Assembly (NCBI RefSeq): GCF_009177065.1
Contig: NZ_WEZF01000001.1
Location: 62,001-126,000 of the forward strand
Reading direction: 5' to 3'
Source of the DNA: Tautonia marina
GTDB lineage: Bacteria; Planctomycetota; Planctomycetia; Isosphaerales; Isosphaeraceae
Length of the DNA stretch: 64,000 nucleotides
Shown here: positions 15,851 through 26,305 of the stretch, in pieces
Layout: every line of letters begins with the position of its first letter
Position numbering within the stretch: the first letter of the stretch is position 1
The notes under the pieces: generated by a model
The model's input: the letters and a program-made list of their open reading frames with translations, nothing else
Told to the model about the DNA's origin: nothing
Databases searched by the model: none
Position numbers and translations under genes: made by a program

Positions 15851-18800
15851 ATGACGAGCCGGCCCCGAACCCGCTGCCTTGGGCTCCTGGCCGTGCTGAC
15901 AACGGCTCTCCCCGCCTCTGCCGTTGCCGACACGCCGATCGACTTCGCCCGGGACGTCCGGCCGATCCTCTCCGACACCTGCTTCCGCTGCCACGGGCCC
16001 GACGAGGCCGACCGCAAGGGTGGCTTGCGGCTCGACCTGCCCGGCGGCATGTTCGAGCCGACCCCCTCCGGTGGCGTCGCCGTCGTCCCCGGCAGCCTCG
16101 ACGAGAGCGAGCTGCACTGGCGGATTACCTCCGACGACGACCTCGACCGCATGCCTCCGCCCGACTCGGGCAAGAGCTTGACCCCCGAGCAAATCGCCAC
16201 CCTCAACGCCTGGATCGAGCAGGGGGCCCCGTTCGAACAGCACTGGGGCTTCATCCCCCCCGAGCAATCGGAATTGCCGAGCGTCTCCGACCCCGAGTGG
16301 TGCCGCAACCCGATCGACTTCTTCGTCCGCGCCCGGCTCGAAGCCGAAGGGCTCGAACCCTCTCCCGAGGCCGACCGTACCACCCTCATCCGCCGCCTCT
16401 CGCTCGACCTGATCGGCCTGCCGCCGACCCCCGAGGAGGTGGATGCCTTCGTCAACGACGAGTCACCCGATGCCTATGAGCATCTGGTGAATCGCTTGCT
16501 CGCCTCCCCCCATTACGGCGAGCGCTGGGGACGCCTCTGGCTCGACGCCGCCCGCTACGCCGATAGCGACGGCTACGAGAAGGACAAGGCCCGCTTCGTC
16601 TGGGCCTACCGCGACTGGGTCATCAACGCCCTGAACCGCGACCTGCCCTACGACCAGTTCGTCATCGAGCAGCTTGCCGGCGACCTCCTGCCCGACCCCA
16701 CCCAGGATCAACTCGTTGCCACCGGCTTCCTGCGGAACTCGATGATCAACGAGGAAGGGGGCATCGATCCCGAACAATTCCGCATGGAAGCGATGTTCGA
16801 TCGAATGGACGCCGTCGGCAAGGCCGTCCTTGGCCTGACGATCTCGTGCGCCCAGTGCCACACGCACAAGTACGACCCGATCTCGCACACTGAATATTAC
16901 CGCATGTTCGCCTTCTTGAACAATGCGCACGAGTCGAACGTCGCCGTCTACCTGCCCGAGGAGCAGCGCCGGCGGGCCGAGATCTTCCAGCAGATCACCG
17001 CGATCGAGGACGACCTGAAGCACCGGACCCCCGACTGGCTCGACCGGATGCTCGCCTGGGAAGAGACCGTCCGCGACGACCAGCCCGAGTGGACCGTCGT
17101 TCGCCCGGAACTCGACGCCAGCGGTGGCCAGAAGCACTACCTGCTCGACGATGGCTCGATCCTCGCTGCCGGATACGCCCCCACGAAGCACACCACCGAC
17201 TTCACCGTGAAGGTCGAATCGCCGGGCAAAATCTCCGCCGTTCGGCTCGAACTGCTCAACGATCCTGAACTCCCCAAGGGTGGCCCCGGCCGGTCGATCT
17301 TCGGCCTGTTCGCCCTCTCCGAGTTCAAGGTTGTCGCCTCCTCGATCGACGGCGAGCACGGCCCCCGCGAGGTCAAAATCGCCCGCGCCTCGGCCGACGT
17401 GAATCCTCCCGAGGCCGACCTCGACCCTGCCTTCGACGACCGCACCGACACCAAGCGCGTGACCGGACCGATTGCCTACGCCATCGACGGCAAGAACGAA
17501 ACCGCCTGGACCACCGACATCGGCCCCGGCCGCAGCAACGTCCCGCGCAAGGCCGTCTTCGTCTTCGACGAGCCGATCGACTTCCCCGGCGGCGCCTCTC
17601 TCACCTTCCGCCTCGTCCAGATGCACGGCGGCTGGAACAGCGACGACAACCAGAACAACAACCTCGGCCGCTTCCGCTTCTCCGTCACCGACGCCCCCGA
17701 CCCCTCGGCCGACCCGCTGCCCGCCCGCGTCCGGGAGATCCTGGCCATCGCCCCCGACGAACGCTCCCCCGCACAGGTCGCCGCCATCTTCTCGACCTGG
17801 CGCACCACCGTCCCAGAATGGGCCGAGGCGAACGAGGCGATCGAGGCCCTCTGGACAACCCACCCCGAAGGCGCCACCCAGCTTGTTCTCCAGTCCCGCG
17901 ACACCCCCCGGATGACCCGACGGCTTGACCGCGGCGACTTCCTCAAGCCCGCCGAACCCGTCACCCCCGGCGTCCCCGAGGTGCTCCACCCCTTGCCGGA
18001 TGAGGACGGATCACCCAACCGCCTCAGCTTCGCCCGCTGGCTCGTGGCTCGCGAGTCGCCGACGACCGCCCGATCGATCGTCAACCGCGTCTGGCAGACC
18101 TACTTCGGCACCGGCCTGGTCGCCACGTCCGAGGACCTCGGCTCGCAGGCCGCCCCGCCGAGTCATCCCGAATTGCTCGACTGGCTGGCCGTGTCCTTCA
18201 TGGACAACGGCTGGAGCCTGAAGCAACTGCACCGTCAGATCGTCACCAGCGCGACCTACCGGCAGACCTCCTCGGCCAGCCCCGAGCGCTATGCCCAGGA
18301 CCCCGACAACCGCCTGCTCGCCCGCGGCCCCCGGCACCGTGTTGATGCCGAGATCGTCCGCGACATCGCCCTGGCCGCCAGCGGCCTGCTCAATTCCGAG
18401 GTCGGTGGCCCGAGCGTCTTCCCGCCCGCCCCCGAGTTCCTCTTCCAGCCTCCGGCCAGCTACGGCCCGAAGGTCTGGAACACCGCCACTGGCCCCGACC
18501 GCTACCGGCGCGGTCTCTACACCTTCCGCTTCCGGTCGGTCCCGTATCCGGCCCTCGACGCCTTCGACGCCCCGCCGGGCGAATCGTCGTGCGTCCGGCG
18601 GACCCGGTCGAATACCCCGCTTCAGGCGCTCATCACCCTGAATGAGCCCGTCTTCCTCGAATCGGCCCGCGCCCTTGCCTGCCGCACGTTGCGCGAGGCC
18701 GGCGAGGCCGACGCCGATCGCCTCGCACACGCCTTCCGCCTCTGTGTCTCCCGAACCCCGACCGAGGCTGAGGCCGCCGTCCTGCTGGACCTGCTCGACC

Positions 18801-18955
18801 GCCAGACGGCCCGTTATGCCTCCGGTGACCTCGACCCCGCCGCCATGATCGCCGACGAGGCCCCGCCCGAAGGCATCTCCCCCGCGACCCTTGCCGGTTG
18901 GACCGCCGTGGCCCGCGTCTTGCTGAACCTCGACGAGACGATCACCAAGGAATAG
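15851..18955 (+). CDS. Planctomycete cytochrome / DUF1549 / DUF1553 protein
   Basis: A 1034-aa exported protein with the classic planctomycete domain order. A signal peptide (LGLLAVLTTALPASAVA) precedes the PSCyt1 c-type heme motif CFRCH at residues 44-48. DUF1549 follows (FVRARLEAEGLEP, RRLSLDLIGLPPTPEEV, HYGERWGRLWLDAARYADSD). A second CxxCH, CAQCH at 333-337, lies in ISCAQCHTHKYDP and is typical of the family. The DUF1553 block is near the C-terminus (FARWLVARESPTTARSIVNR, then WSLKQLHRQIVTSATYR). The reaction is unknown; these proteins are paired with DUF1501 proteins and are often linked to polysaccharide use. A GTG nine bases upstream is an alternative start. The DUF1501 gene follows after 153 bases. 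Confidence 0.95.
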   Translation: MTSRPRTRCLGLLAVLTTALPASAVADTPIDFARDVRPILSDTCFRCHGPDEADRKGGLRLDLPGGMFEPTPSGGVAVVPGSLDESELHWRITSDDDLDRMPPPDSGKSLTPEQIATLNAWIEQGAPFEQHWGFIPPEQSELPSVSDPEWCRNPIDFFVRARLEAEGLEPSPEADRTTLIRRLSLDLIGLPPTPEEVDAFVNDESPDAYEHLVNRLLASPHYGERWGRLWLDAARYADSDGYEKDKARFVWAYRDWVINALNRDLPYDQFVIEQLAGDLLPDPTQDQLVATGFLRNSMINEEGGIDPEQFRMEAMFDRMDAVGKAVLGLTISCAQCHTHKYDPISHTEYYRMFAFLNNAHESNVAVYLPEEQRRRAEIFQQITAIEDDLKHRTPDWLDRMLAWEETVRDDQPEWTVVRPELDASGGQKHYLLDDGSILAAGYAPTKHTTDFTVKVESPGKISAVRLELLNDPELPKGGPGRSIFGLFALSEFKVVASSIDGEHGPREVKIARASADVNPPEADLDPAFDDRTDTKRVTGPIAYAIDGKNETAWTTDIGPGRSNVPRKAVFVFDEPIDFPGGASLTFRLVQMHGGWNSDDNQNNNLGRFRFSVTDAPDPSADPLPARVREILAIAPDERSPAQVAAIFSTWRTTVPEWAEANEAIEALWTTHPEGATQLVLQSRDTPRMTRRLDRGDFLKPAEPVTPGVPEVLHPLPDEDGSPNRLSFARWLVARESPTTARSIVNRVWQTYFGTGLVATSEDLGSQAAPPSHPELLDWLAVSFMDNGWSLKQLHRQIVTSATYRQTSSASPERYAQDPDNRLLARGPRHRVDAEIVRDIALAASGLLNSEVGGPSVFPPAPEFLFQPPASYGPKVWNTATGPDRYRRGLYTFRFRSVPYPALDAFDAPPGESSCVRRTRSNTPLQALITLNEPVFLESARALACRTLREAGEADADRLAHAFRLCVSRTPTEAEAAVLLDLLDRQTARYASGDLDPAAMIADEAPPEGISPATLAGWTAVARVLLNLDETITKE

Positions 18956-19050
18956 GCCCTGGCATCGACAGATCGGAGGCGAAACAGGCCGAAGCCGGCC
19001 GAACGTCATCGCCCTTCATGCCTGGCCCGTCCGCCTCGCTCGTCCCAGTC

Positions 19051-19090
<40 letters not shown>

Positions 19091-19108
19091 GCCTCTGGAG
19101 ACCTTCCC

Positions 19109-20545
<1,437 letters not shown>

Positions 20546-20592
20546 GCAGGCTCGGGTATGGAGGAACGCTCCCACGGAGTCGGAAATCGAAA

Positions 20593-20703
20593 TGAGCCAC
20601 GGATGAAACACGGATAGAAATCAAAGAAAATCGAAGAGTTTGGGCGTTACTGCCTTCGCAATCAAAAACTCTTATTTCTCATCTGTGTTTCATCCGTGGC
20701 TCA
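20593..20703. repeat. Long inverted repeat with 23-base arms
   Basis: Arms at 20593-20615 and 20681-20703 are complementary at 22 of 23 positions (core GAGCCACGGATGAAACAC against GTGTTTCATCCGTGGCTC) and enclose a 65-base AT-rich centre. The composition differs from the GC-rich surroundings. The element lies between the DUF1501 and ManD-like genes and could act as a terminator or be a small palindromic mobile repeat. Confidence 0.85.
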
Positions 20704-20725
20704 ATATCTTCCCCGGAGCCTCCCC

Positions 20726-22099
20726 ATGCAACGACGTGACTGGCTCGGCTCGGTCCTCGCCGGCGCGGGTGCCGGCGTCTTCGCCTCAGCCCCCTCGGCA
20801 ATTGCCGACGATCACCACCGTGGCCGCCATCATGATCACGGTCACGCCCCCGGCTCGGAGCAACTCGCCGACCTGAAAATTCGAGACGTCCGCGCCATCC
20901 TCACCGCCCCGGCCGGCATCCGACTCGTCGTGGTCAAGGTCGAGACCGATCAGGACGGCTTGTATGGTCTCGGCTGCGCGACCTTCACCCAGCGAGCCCG
21001 GCTCGTCGCGGCGGCGGTTGATCAATTTCTCAAGCCCTTTCTCGTCGGCAAGAGTCCGCTGGACATTGACGACGTCTGGCAGTCGGCTCATCTCAGTTCC
21101 TACTGGCGACACGGCCCGGTCCTGAATAACGCGCTCAGCGGTGTTGATATGGCTCTCTGGGATATCCTCGGCAAGGTCGCCGGGATGCCCGTGCATCGCC
21201 TCTTCGGCGGCAAGTGCCGCCAGAAGGTGCCGACCTATCGCTCCGTCCGCGGCGAGACGCCCGAGGAGGTCGAGGACGCCGTCCGATCCCTCATGGAACA
21301 AGGCCAGCGCCACGTCCGCATCCAGTACGGCGGCCGATCCGGCGGCGCCAGCACCTACGGCGTCCGCACCGGAGCCATCGACGAGTCCCAGCCCGAGAAC
21401 CGCCGCACCGTTGCCTTCGACCCCGTCGCCTACGCCCGAGAGGTCCCCCGCCTGTTCGAGCACATCCGCTCCACCATCGGCGACGACATCGAACTCTTGC
21501 ACGACGTCCACGAGCGCATCCCGCCCATCCAGGCCATCCGCCTCGTCAAGGCGGTCGAGCCCTTCCGCCCCTTCTTCATCGAGGATCCGTTCAGCCCCGA
21601 AGATGCCGATTACTTCACGCATCTCCGCGCCCAGTCGGCCGTGCCGATCGCGATGGGGGAACTGTTCACGAACCCCCGCGAGTGGATGCCCCTCGTCACC
21701 GATCGCCTCATCGACTTCATGCGCATCCACATCTCCATGATCGGCGGCCTGACCCCCGCCCGCAAGGTCGCCTCCCTCTGCGAGTTCTTCGGCGTCCGAA
21801 CCGCCTGGCACGGCCCCGGCGACCTCTCCCCCGTCGGCCACGCGGCGAACGTTCACCTCGACCTCGCCGTGCCCAATTTCGGCATCCAGGAAGGCCGCGT
21901 CTTCTCCCAGGCCGAGCAGGACGTCTTCCCCGGCTGCCCCGAACTGATCGACGGCGCCTTCCAGCCGATCGACCGCCCCGGCCTCGGTGTCGACCTCGAC
22001 GAATCCCTCGCCGCCCGCTTCCCCATCGGCGACGATCCCCCCTTCGACATGCACTGGGGCAACCTCCGCCTCGACGACGGCACTGTCATCCGCCCCTGA
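20726..22099 (+). CDS. ManD/RspA-like enolase-superfamily dehydratase, exported
   Basis: A 457-aa member of the mandelate racemase/muconate lactonising branch, nearest in appearance to mannonate dehydratase and RspA. These remove water from acid sugars after abstracting an alpha proton. Family blocks are VLNNALSGVDMALWDILGK, the LLHDVHERIPPIQA strand, FFIEDPFSPED, PIAMGELFTNPREWMPL, RIHISMIGGLTPARK and the very characteristic RTAWHGPGDLSPVGHAANVH. The ATG at 20726 begins a twin-arginine leader (MQRRDWLGSVLAGAGAG), so it is probably exported. A His-rich patch (DDHHRGRHHDHGHAPG) follows the leader. ManD activity and the RspA-like low-activity class cannot be told apart by eye, so the substrate is uncertain. 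Confidence 0.85.
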   Translation: MQRRDWLGSVLAGAGAGVFASAPSAIADDHHRGRHHDHGHAPGSEQLADLKIRDVRAILTAPAGIRLVVVKVETDQDGLYGLGCATFTQRARLVAAAVDQFLKPFLVGKSPLDIDDVWQSAHLSSYWRHGPVLNNALSGVDMALWDILGKVAGMPVHRLFGGKCRQKVPTYRSVRGETPEEVEDAVRSLMEQGQRHVRIQYGGRSGGASTYGVRTGAIDESQPENRRTVAFDPVAYAREVPRLFEHIRSTIGDDIELLHDVHERIPPIQAIRLVKAVEPFRPFFIEDPFSPEDADYFTHLRAQSAVPIAMGELFTNPREWMPLVTDRLIDFMRIHISMIGGLTPARKVASLCEFFGVRTAWHGPGDLSPVGHAANVHLDLAVPNFGIQEGRVFSQAEQDVFPGCPELIDGAFQPIDRPGLGVDLDESLAARFPIGDDPPFDMHWGNLRLDDGTVIRP

Positions 22100-22189
22100 C
22101 CCCGCTTCCCCCCGCGCCGTCCGGCTCGACGATCCCGCCTCTCTCGCGGTATGATCGCGCCGGCGGCCGATCCGCCGGGAGATCCCCTC

Positions 22190-22828
22190 ATGAGCACCGC
22201 GACCCCCAGCCTTCCGACCTCTGCCCCGAACCCGGCCTCAGCCCGGGGCGGTCGACCCTACCTCATCACGGCCGAGACGTATTCAAAGATGCTCGCGGCC
22301 GGAGCCATTCCGGACGCCAATCGTGTCGAACTTTGGGAGGGGCAGATTGTCGAGAAGATGGGCAAGAATCCGCCTCACTCTGCCGCCTTGAAGACCCTCA
22401 ACCATTTGCTGGTGAGGCTGCTGCCCGACGGCTGGCATGTCGCCCCCGAGTGCCCGCTCCGGCTCTCGCCGTTGCACGTCCCTGAGCCGGACCTCACCAT
22501 CGTCCGGGGCGACCCTCACGACTACCTGGACCGCGATCCCACCCCCGCCGACGTCGGCCTTGTCGTCGAGGTCGCCGATTCCAGCGTCCCGAAGAACCTT
22601 GGCCGGATGCGAGCCGCCTATGCCGCCGGCGGCGTGTCGAACTACTGGGTCCTCAACCTCCGCACCCGCCGCGTCGAGACCCACGCCGAGCCGGTCAACG
22701 GCGACACCCCCGGCTATCTCCAGATCCGCTCCTACGCCCCCGACGAATCCGTCCCCCTCATCCTCGACGGCCAGTCCATCGCAGAGCTGCTCGTCTCATC
22801 GCTGCTGCCTGAAGAGCAAAAATTCTAG
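22190..22828 (+). CDS. Uma2-family putative endonuclease (DUF820)
   Basis: A 212-aa cytoplasmic protein of the Uma2/DUF820 family, a PD-(D/E)XK nuclease-like fold abundant in planctomycetes and cyanobacteria. The core residues can be seen: NRVELWEGQIVEKMG, EPDLTIVRGD, and LVVEVADSSVPKNLGR, followed by YAAGGVSNYWVLNL. The proposed nuclease activity and cellular role are not established. The ATG is supported by GGGAG about seven bases upstream; a longer frame starting 39 bases earlier is less likely. A small CCGGCGG/CCGCCGG hairpin lies just before the ribosome site. The gene follows the ManD-like gene in the same direction after 90 bases. Confidence 0.88.
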   Translation: MSTATPSLPTSAPNPASARGGRPYLITAETYSKMLAAGAIPDANRVELWEGQIVEKMGKNPPHSAALKTLNHLLVRLLPDGWHVAPECPLRLSPLHVPEPDLTIVRGDPHDYLDRDPTPADVGLVVEVADSSVPKNLGRMRAAYAAGGVSNYWVLNLRTRRVETHAEPVNGDTPGYLQIRSYAPDESVPLILDGQSIAELLVSSLLPEEQKF

Positions 22829-22829
22829 T

Positions 22830-22855
22830 ATTCTCTTTGGTGTAAATGTGAGAAT
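22830..22855 (+). terminator. Possible weak terminator after the Uma2 gene
   Basis: ATTCTC at 22830-22835 and GAGAAT at 22850-22855 can pair immediately after the stop codon, in an AT-rich stretch followed by a short T run (gattttg). The stem is only six pairs. Confidence 0.35.
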
Positions 22856-22967
22856 GCGATTTTGTATTGATGGTTAATCGGTCCTGGTGCCAGGCCCCTC
22901 ATCTTCGTGTTTCGCACGGCCGGCCGATCCGAGAGTCCTGGCGAGCGTTGGGCGAGGAGGCCGAGGG

Positions 22968-23501
22968 ATGAATCGGTCGAGCGCGCCGGCCTGGCTGGAT
23001 GATGCCCCCTGGTATTACTCCCTGATCGGAGAGGGAACGGCTCAACCCGTCAGCATCTTCGATGCGACGGGGCGCGACGAGGTGAGCGACGAATCGCCGG
23101 GGACGCTCTGCCTGCGATTGGAGCCACGCTTCCGGTACTCGCCAAGGGTTCGGGTCCTCGATGCCGACGGGCGAGAGGCGGGCGTGATTCGCCCCGTGGG
23201 GATCTTGCCCGGCCTTCGATACGAGATGGTTCGGGAGTGCGGGCCTGCCTGGGGGCTCTCCGTCCGTTCCCTCGTCCGGAAGCGGCATGTGTTGACGCTG
23301 GCGCATGGAGGTTCCTGGACCATCGACACCCCTTTCTTCGGAACCTTCTGGAGGGGCTCCGTGCGGGGCATCCCGAGGTTGGTCGGCATCGTCGGCCCGG
23401 GGTGGTGGGGGGCCTGGCAATTCTGGATCGAACCCGGTTGGGAGTCGGTCGAGCTGCTCGCGGCCGTCGCGTTCCTCCACCGGCAGTGGGCCCACATGTG
23501 A
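22968..23501 (+). CDS. Protein of unknown function
   Basis: I do not recognise this 177-aa protein. GAGGAGG about eight bases before the ATG supports the start. It is rich in Trp, Gly and aromatic residues (APAWLDDAPWYYSLIGEG, then SWTIDTPFFGTFWRGSVRG and GPGWWGAWQFWIEPGWESV), with alternating strand pattern and no clear signal peptide; a hydrophobic helix may lie near the end (ELLAAVAFLHRQW). The strand-turn pattern with a conserved-looking WTIDTP segment recalls LURP-one/scramblase-like barrels, but this is a weak impression. It converges on the GT39-like gene, 44 bases away. Confidence 0.65.
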   Translation: MNRSSAPAWLDDAPWYYSLIGEGTAQPVSIFDATGRDEVSDESPGTLCLRLEPRFRYSPRVRVLDADGREAGVIRPVGILPGLRYEMVRECGPAWGLSVRSLVRKRHVLTLAHGGSWTIDTPFFGTFWRGSVRGIPRLVGIVGPGWWGAWQFWIEPGWESVELLAAVAFLHRQWAHM

Positions 23502-23545
23502 GGGCGGCGGTCGGCCCGGAAGCCAGGGCGCTCTGAGCATGAGCA

Positions 23546-25159
23546 TCAGCGGTGGTCGGAAGGCGTTCGGTCCTCGACGGGGGCCTTCTCCGCCCGAGCG
23601 ATGTAGATCGTCAAGGGTGGCAACTCGGGGGAGACGTGCGTCTCGATCCGCTCGAACCGATCGCCGGCCAGGGCGCTGTCGAGCGTCTCATAGGCCCGAT
23701 TCAGGCCGGGGGCACCGACCAGCAACACGGGGGGCAAGGCGTTGCGGTCGAGGACGACCAGCGCGTCGAACCTTCCGATGCGACGCTCCAGTTCCTCCGG
23801 CGAGCATCGCGAGAGGTCGTGCATGACGAAGCAGCTTGCCGGATCAGCCCGGAGTTCATTGATGAATCCCGTCTTGCAGACGTTCCAGTCGGGGCCGTCG
23901 CCGATGTTGCCGATGTTCCGGACACCATAACGATCGACCAGGTCGTCGATGAGTTGGCCGGCGGCCCAGTAGGTCGTCGTGCCCGGCTCTCGGTGCAGCG
24001 AGGCGCAGGACGACACGACGCCGAAGACCAGGGCGGTGACGACCAGGCCCTTCCGGATCGCGGAAGACCCTGCGAGCGAAGCTCGGATCCATCCCGCTGC
24101 GCAAACCGCCACGGCCGGCCAGGCCGGTAGCAGGAAGCGGGCGTCGAAGTGCGAGGGGACCATCAGGATGACCGCCCCGCAGCCCAGGCCAAGCAGGGTG
24201 ATCCGTTCGAATGCGATCGCGTCCCTCGATCGGGCAGAGCGCTCCGTCCGGCGACTCGTGCTCGACATCAGGCCGACCACCCCCAGGGCGATCGCCACGC
24301 CCAGGACCGGCCACCCCGCCAGGTCCTCGCCCAGACTGATCAAACGTTGCCCAAGGGGAGTGGAGTCGGCCCGGCCCTCGGCGACGAGGTTATGTTGCGA
24401 CGCTCGCAGGGCGAATCGCACGGTGGATTCCCCATGCCGGACATACCAGGGGCCTGCGATGGCCAGCGCAGCCACGAGCATCCAGAACCAGACGCGGGCC
24501 TTGACCAGGCGGGGAACGTCGCGACGGGCGAGGGTGGCGGCGAACCAGAGCATGGGGGCCGTCAGCAAGAGCACGATGGTGAACTTGGTCATCGCCGCGG
24601 CCCCCACGGAGGCACCGAGAAGCAAGGCCCGGCGCCGGGTCGGTTGCTCCAGGGTCCGGGCGGCCCCATCGTAGGCCCAGAGGATCCAGAGGGCCATGAA
24701 CGTCTCGACCATCACCTTCGCCCCGTAGGACAGGGCCAGCGGGGACGCGGCCAGGACGAGCACGGCGACCGGGGCGGCCGTCCAACCGAAGCGACGCCGA
24801 GCGAGAACCGCGACACTTCCCGAGAGCAGGACGAAGGGGACCACCGCGGCAATCGTGATGATGGCCATCACATGCTGCCGACCCACAACCAGGGCGACGA
24901 CCTCGATCCATGCCGCCAGCATCGGCGGCTTCGGCCCCTCCCCGAGCACCTCGGTCAGGGCCAATGGCCCGTCTTCCTCGACCAGCCGCGCCAGCCGAAG
25001 CCCCTGTTCCAGATACGCTGCGTCATCCCACGCCAGGTTCCCCTGCCGCGCGACGACGAAGGCGGCAAGGAACGCGGCGAGCCCGACCACCAGCACGATA
25101 GACAATTCTGTTGATATGATGTTGTGTTGAGATTTGTGCGTGCGGTTTTGCGAGTCCAT
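23546..25159 (-). CDS. GT39/PMT-like membrane glycosyltransferase
   Basis: A 537-aa polytopic membrane protein of the GT-C/PMT_2 type (ArnT-like), which moves sugars from polyprenyl-phosphate donors to lipids or proteins outside the cytoplasm. The first helix (IVLVVGLAAFLAAFVVA) is followed by an acidic luminal loop with adjacent aspartates (WDDAAYLEQGLRLA), as in the family's catalytic region, then EGPKPPMLAAW and about ten more hydrophobic segments. A soluble C-terminal domain (about 400-537) carries TTTYWAAGQLIDDL. GGGAGG six bases upstream supports the ATG. Sequence near the start is AT-richer than its surroundings. Donor and acceptor are unknown. Confidence 0.82.
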   Translation of the reverse strand: MDSQNRTHKSQHNIISTELSIVLVVGLAAFLAAFVVARQGNLAWDDAAYLEQGLRLARLVEEDGPLALTEVLGEGPKPPMLAAWIEVVALVVGRQHVMAIITIAAVVPFVLLSGSVAVLARRRFGWTAAPVAVLVLAASPLALSYGAKVMVETFMALWILWAYDGAARTLEQPTRRRALLLGASVGAAAMTKFTIVLLLTAPMLWFAATLARRDVPRLVKARVWFWMLVAALAIAGPWYVRHGESTVRFALRASQHNLVAEGRADSTPLGQRLISLGEDLAGWPVLGVAIALGVVGLMSSTSRRTERSARSRDAIAFERITLLGLGCGAVILMVPSHFDARFLLPAWPAVAVCAAGWIRASLAGSSAIRKGLVVTALVFGVVSSCASLHREPGTTTYWAAGQLIDDLVDRYGVRNIGNIGDGPDWNVCKTGFINELRADPASCFVMHDLSRCSPEELERRIGRFDALVVLDRNALPPVLLVGAPGLNRAYETLDSALAGDRFERIETHVSPELPPLTIYIARAEKAPVEDRTPSDHR

Positions 25160-25327
25160 GGCGCGCCTCCCTGCGGCCGGAGTCCGTCACCCTGAGCCGA
25201 TTCGATGCCGGCCGGCCGCGCCATGACTGGATGCTGTGGGCTGGTGCTCTCCGATCGGCGTACGCGAGCCCTTATAAGAGCATCATGCGCCGCTCGCAAT
25301 GCCAATCCCTCGATCGATTCCGTATGC

Positions 25328-26290
25328 TCAACGCTCACCTCCGAGGATGGCCCGCTGGCCGAGGGGAACGGCGCGGGCCATCTCATCATCGGTGACGAAC
25401 CGGCAGCGGTCGTCGAGCCCGAGACAGGCGAGGGCCGATCGGTAGAACGATCGCAGGGGCTCGGGGGCGGCGACGACAATCGGGAGGTCCGCGACCGCGT
25501 CCGACGCCAGCCCGCCCAGCTCGGTGCCGATCAGGAGGCCGCTGAGCCGGGCGGCATTCTCCTCGGGAGGGGTGCCGTGGAGGACGGACCCGGCCCTCAG
25601 GGAGAACAACTCGCCGAGGAGATTGGCGGAGGCAGCGTCGCGGACGCCTCGCTCGAACGCCTCGCCGGGCGTCGGGCTGGGGGCGAGCGAGGGGCGAAGC
25701 ACGCTGTGATCGCGGACGATGGCAAACAGTTCGCCGGTCAAGTAGGTGTGGAACTGTTCGAGCGTGCCGTTTCGGACGACGGCGTGCTTGGAGTGGGTGC
25801 CGGGCAGAATCACGAGGGCGTCGGTCAGGCCGTCGGCGGCGAGGCCGAGGAGGATCGTCTCCTCGCCTCGCATGATGTCGTCGTCGGTGCGGACGCCGGT
25901 GACCAGCAGGGTGTCGCACGGGAGGATGCCCGGCGCGATCCGGGCGGTCGGGAGTCCGTCCCCCGAGAGCGGGAGCGGGGCAGGGGCGTAGGGAAGTTCC
26001 CGCATCCCGATCGTGGCCGAGGCCATGCCGGAGAGAACCAGGGTCAGGCTCGTCAGATCAACTTCCGAAGCCTCCCCGATCCGATCGACGAGCGGGGCAA
26101 GCTCGCGGAGGTAGAACCCCTCGCGGTCGTCGGGCGAGCCCGCCTCTTGCCAGGCGCGGAAGGTCGGGCCGATGCCGTCGTCGGATTCGGCCTCGGCGAG
26201 CGTGGCCAGGGTTGCCGATTCCACGAGTCGGAGGCGGAGGCGGGAGGTGCCCCAGTCACCGCTCAGGAATCGGGCCGGTTGGTTTGACAT
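25328..26290 (-). CDS. dgoK: 2-dehydro-3-deoxygalactonokinase
   Basis: DgoK phosphorylates 2-keto-3-deoxygalactonate with ATP, the second step of the De Ley-Doudoroff galactonate pathway, in the cytoplasm. The 320-aa protein has the family's opening GDWGTSRLRLRLV (residues 11-23), the VLSGMASATIGMREL block, MRGEETILLG near 145, and LPGTHSKHAVV near 164. AAGGGA six bases upstream supports the ATG. It lies 15 bases downstream of the galactonate dehydratase gene on the same strand and is almost certainly co-transcribed with it. No aldolase for the third step is found in the window. Confidence 0.93.
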   Translation of the reverse strand: MSNQPARFLSGDWGTSRLRLRLVESATLATLAEAESDDGIGPTFRAWQEAGSPDDREGFYLRELAPLVDRIGEASEVDLTSLTLVLSGMASATIGMRELPYAPAPLPLSGDGLPTARIAPGILPCDTLLVTGVRTDDDIMRGEETILLGLAADGLTDALVILPGTHSKHAVVRNGTLEQFHTYLTGELFAIVRDHSVLRPSLAPSPTPGEAFERGVRDAASANLLGELFSLRAGSVLHGTPPEENAARLSGLLIGTELGGLASDAVADLPIVVAAPEPLRSFYRSALACLGLDDRCRFVTDDEMARAVPLGQRAILGGER

Positions 26291-26305
26291 CGTCGTCCCT
26301 TCACA

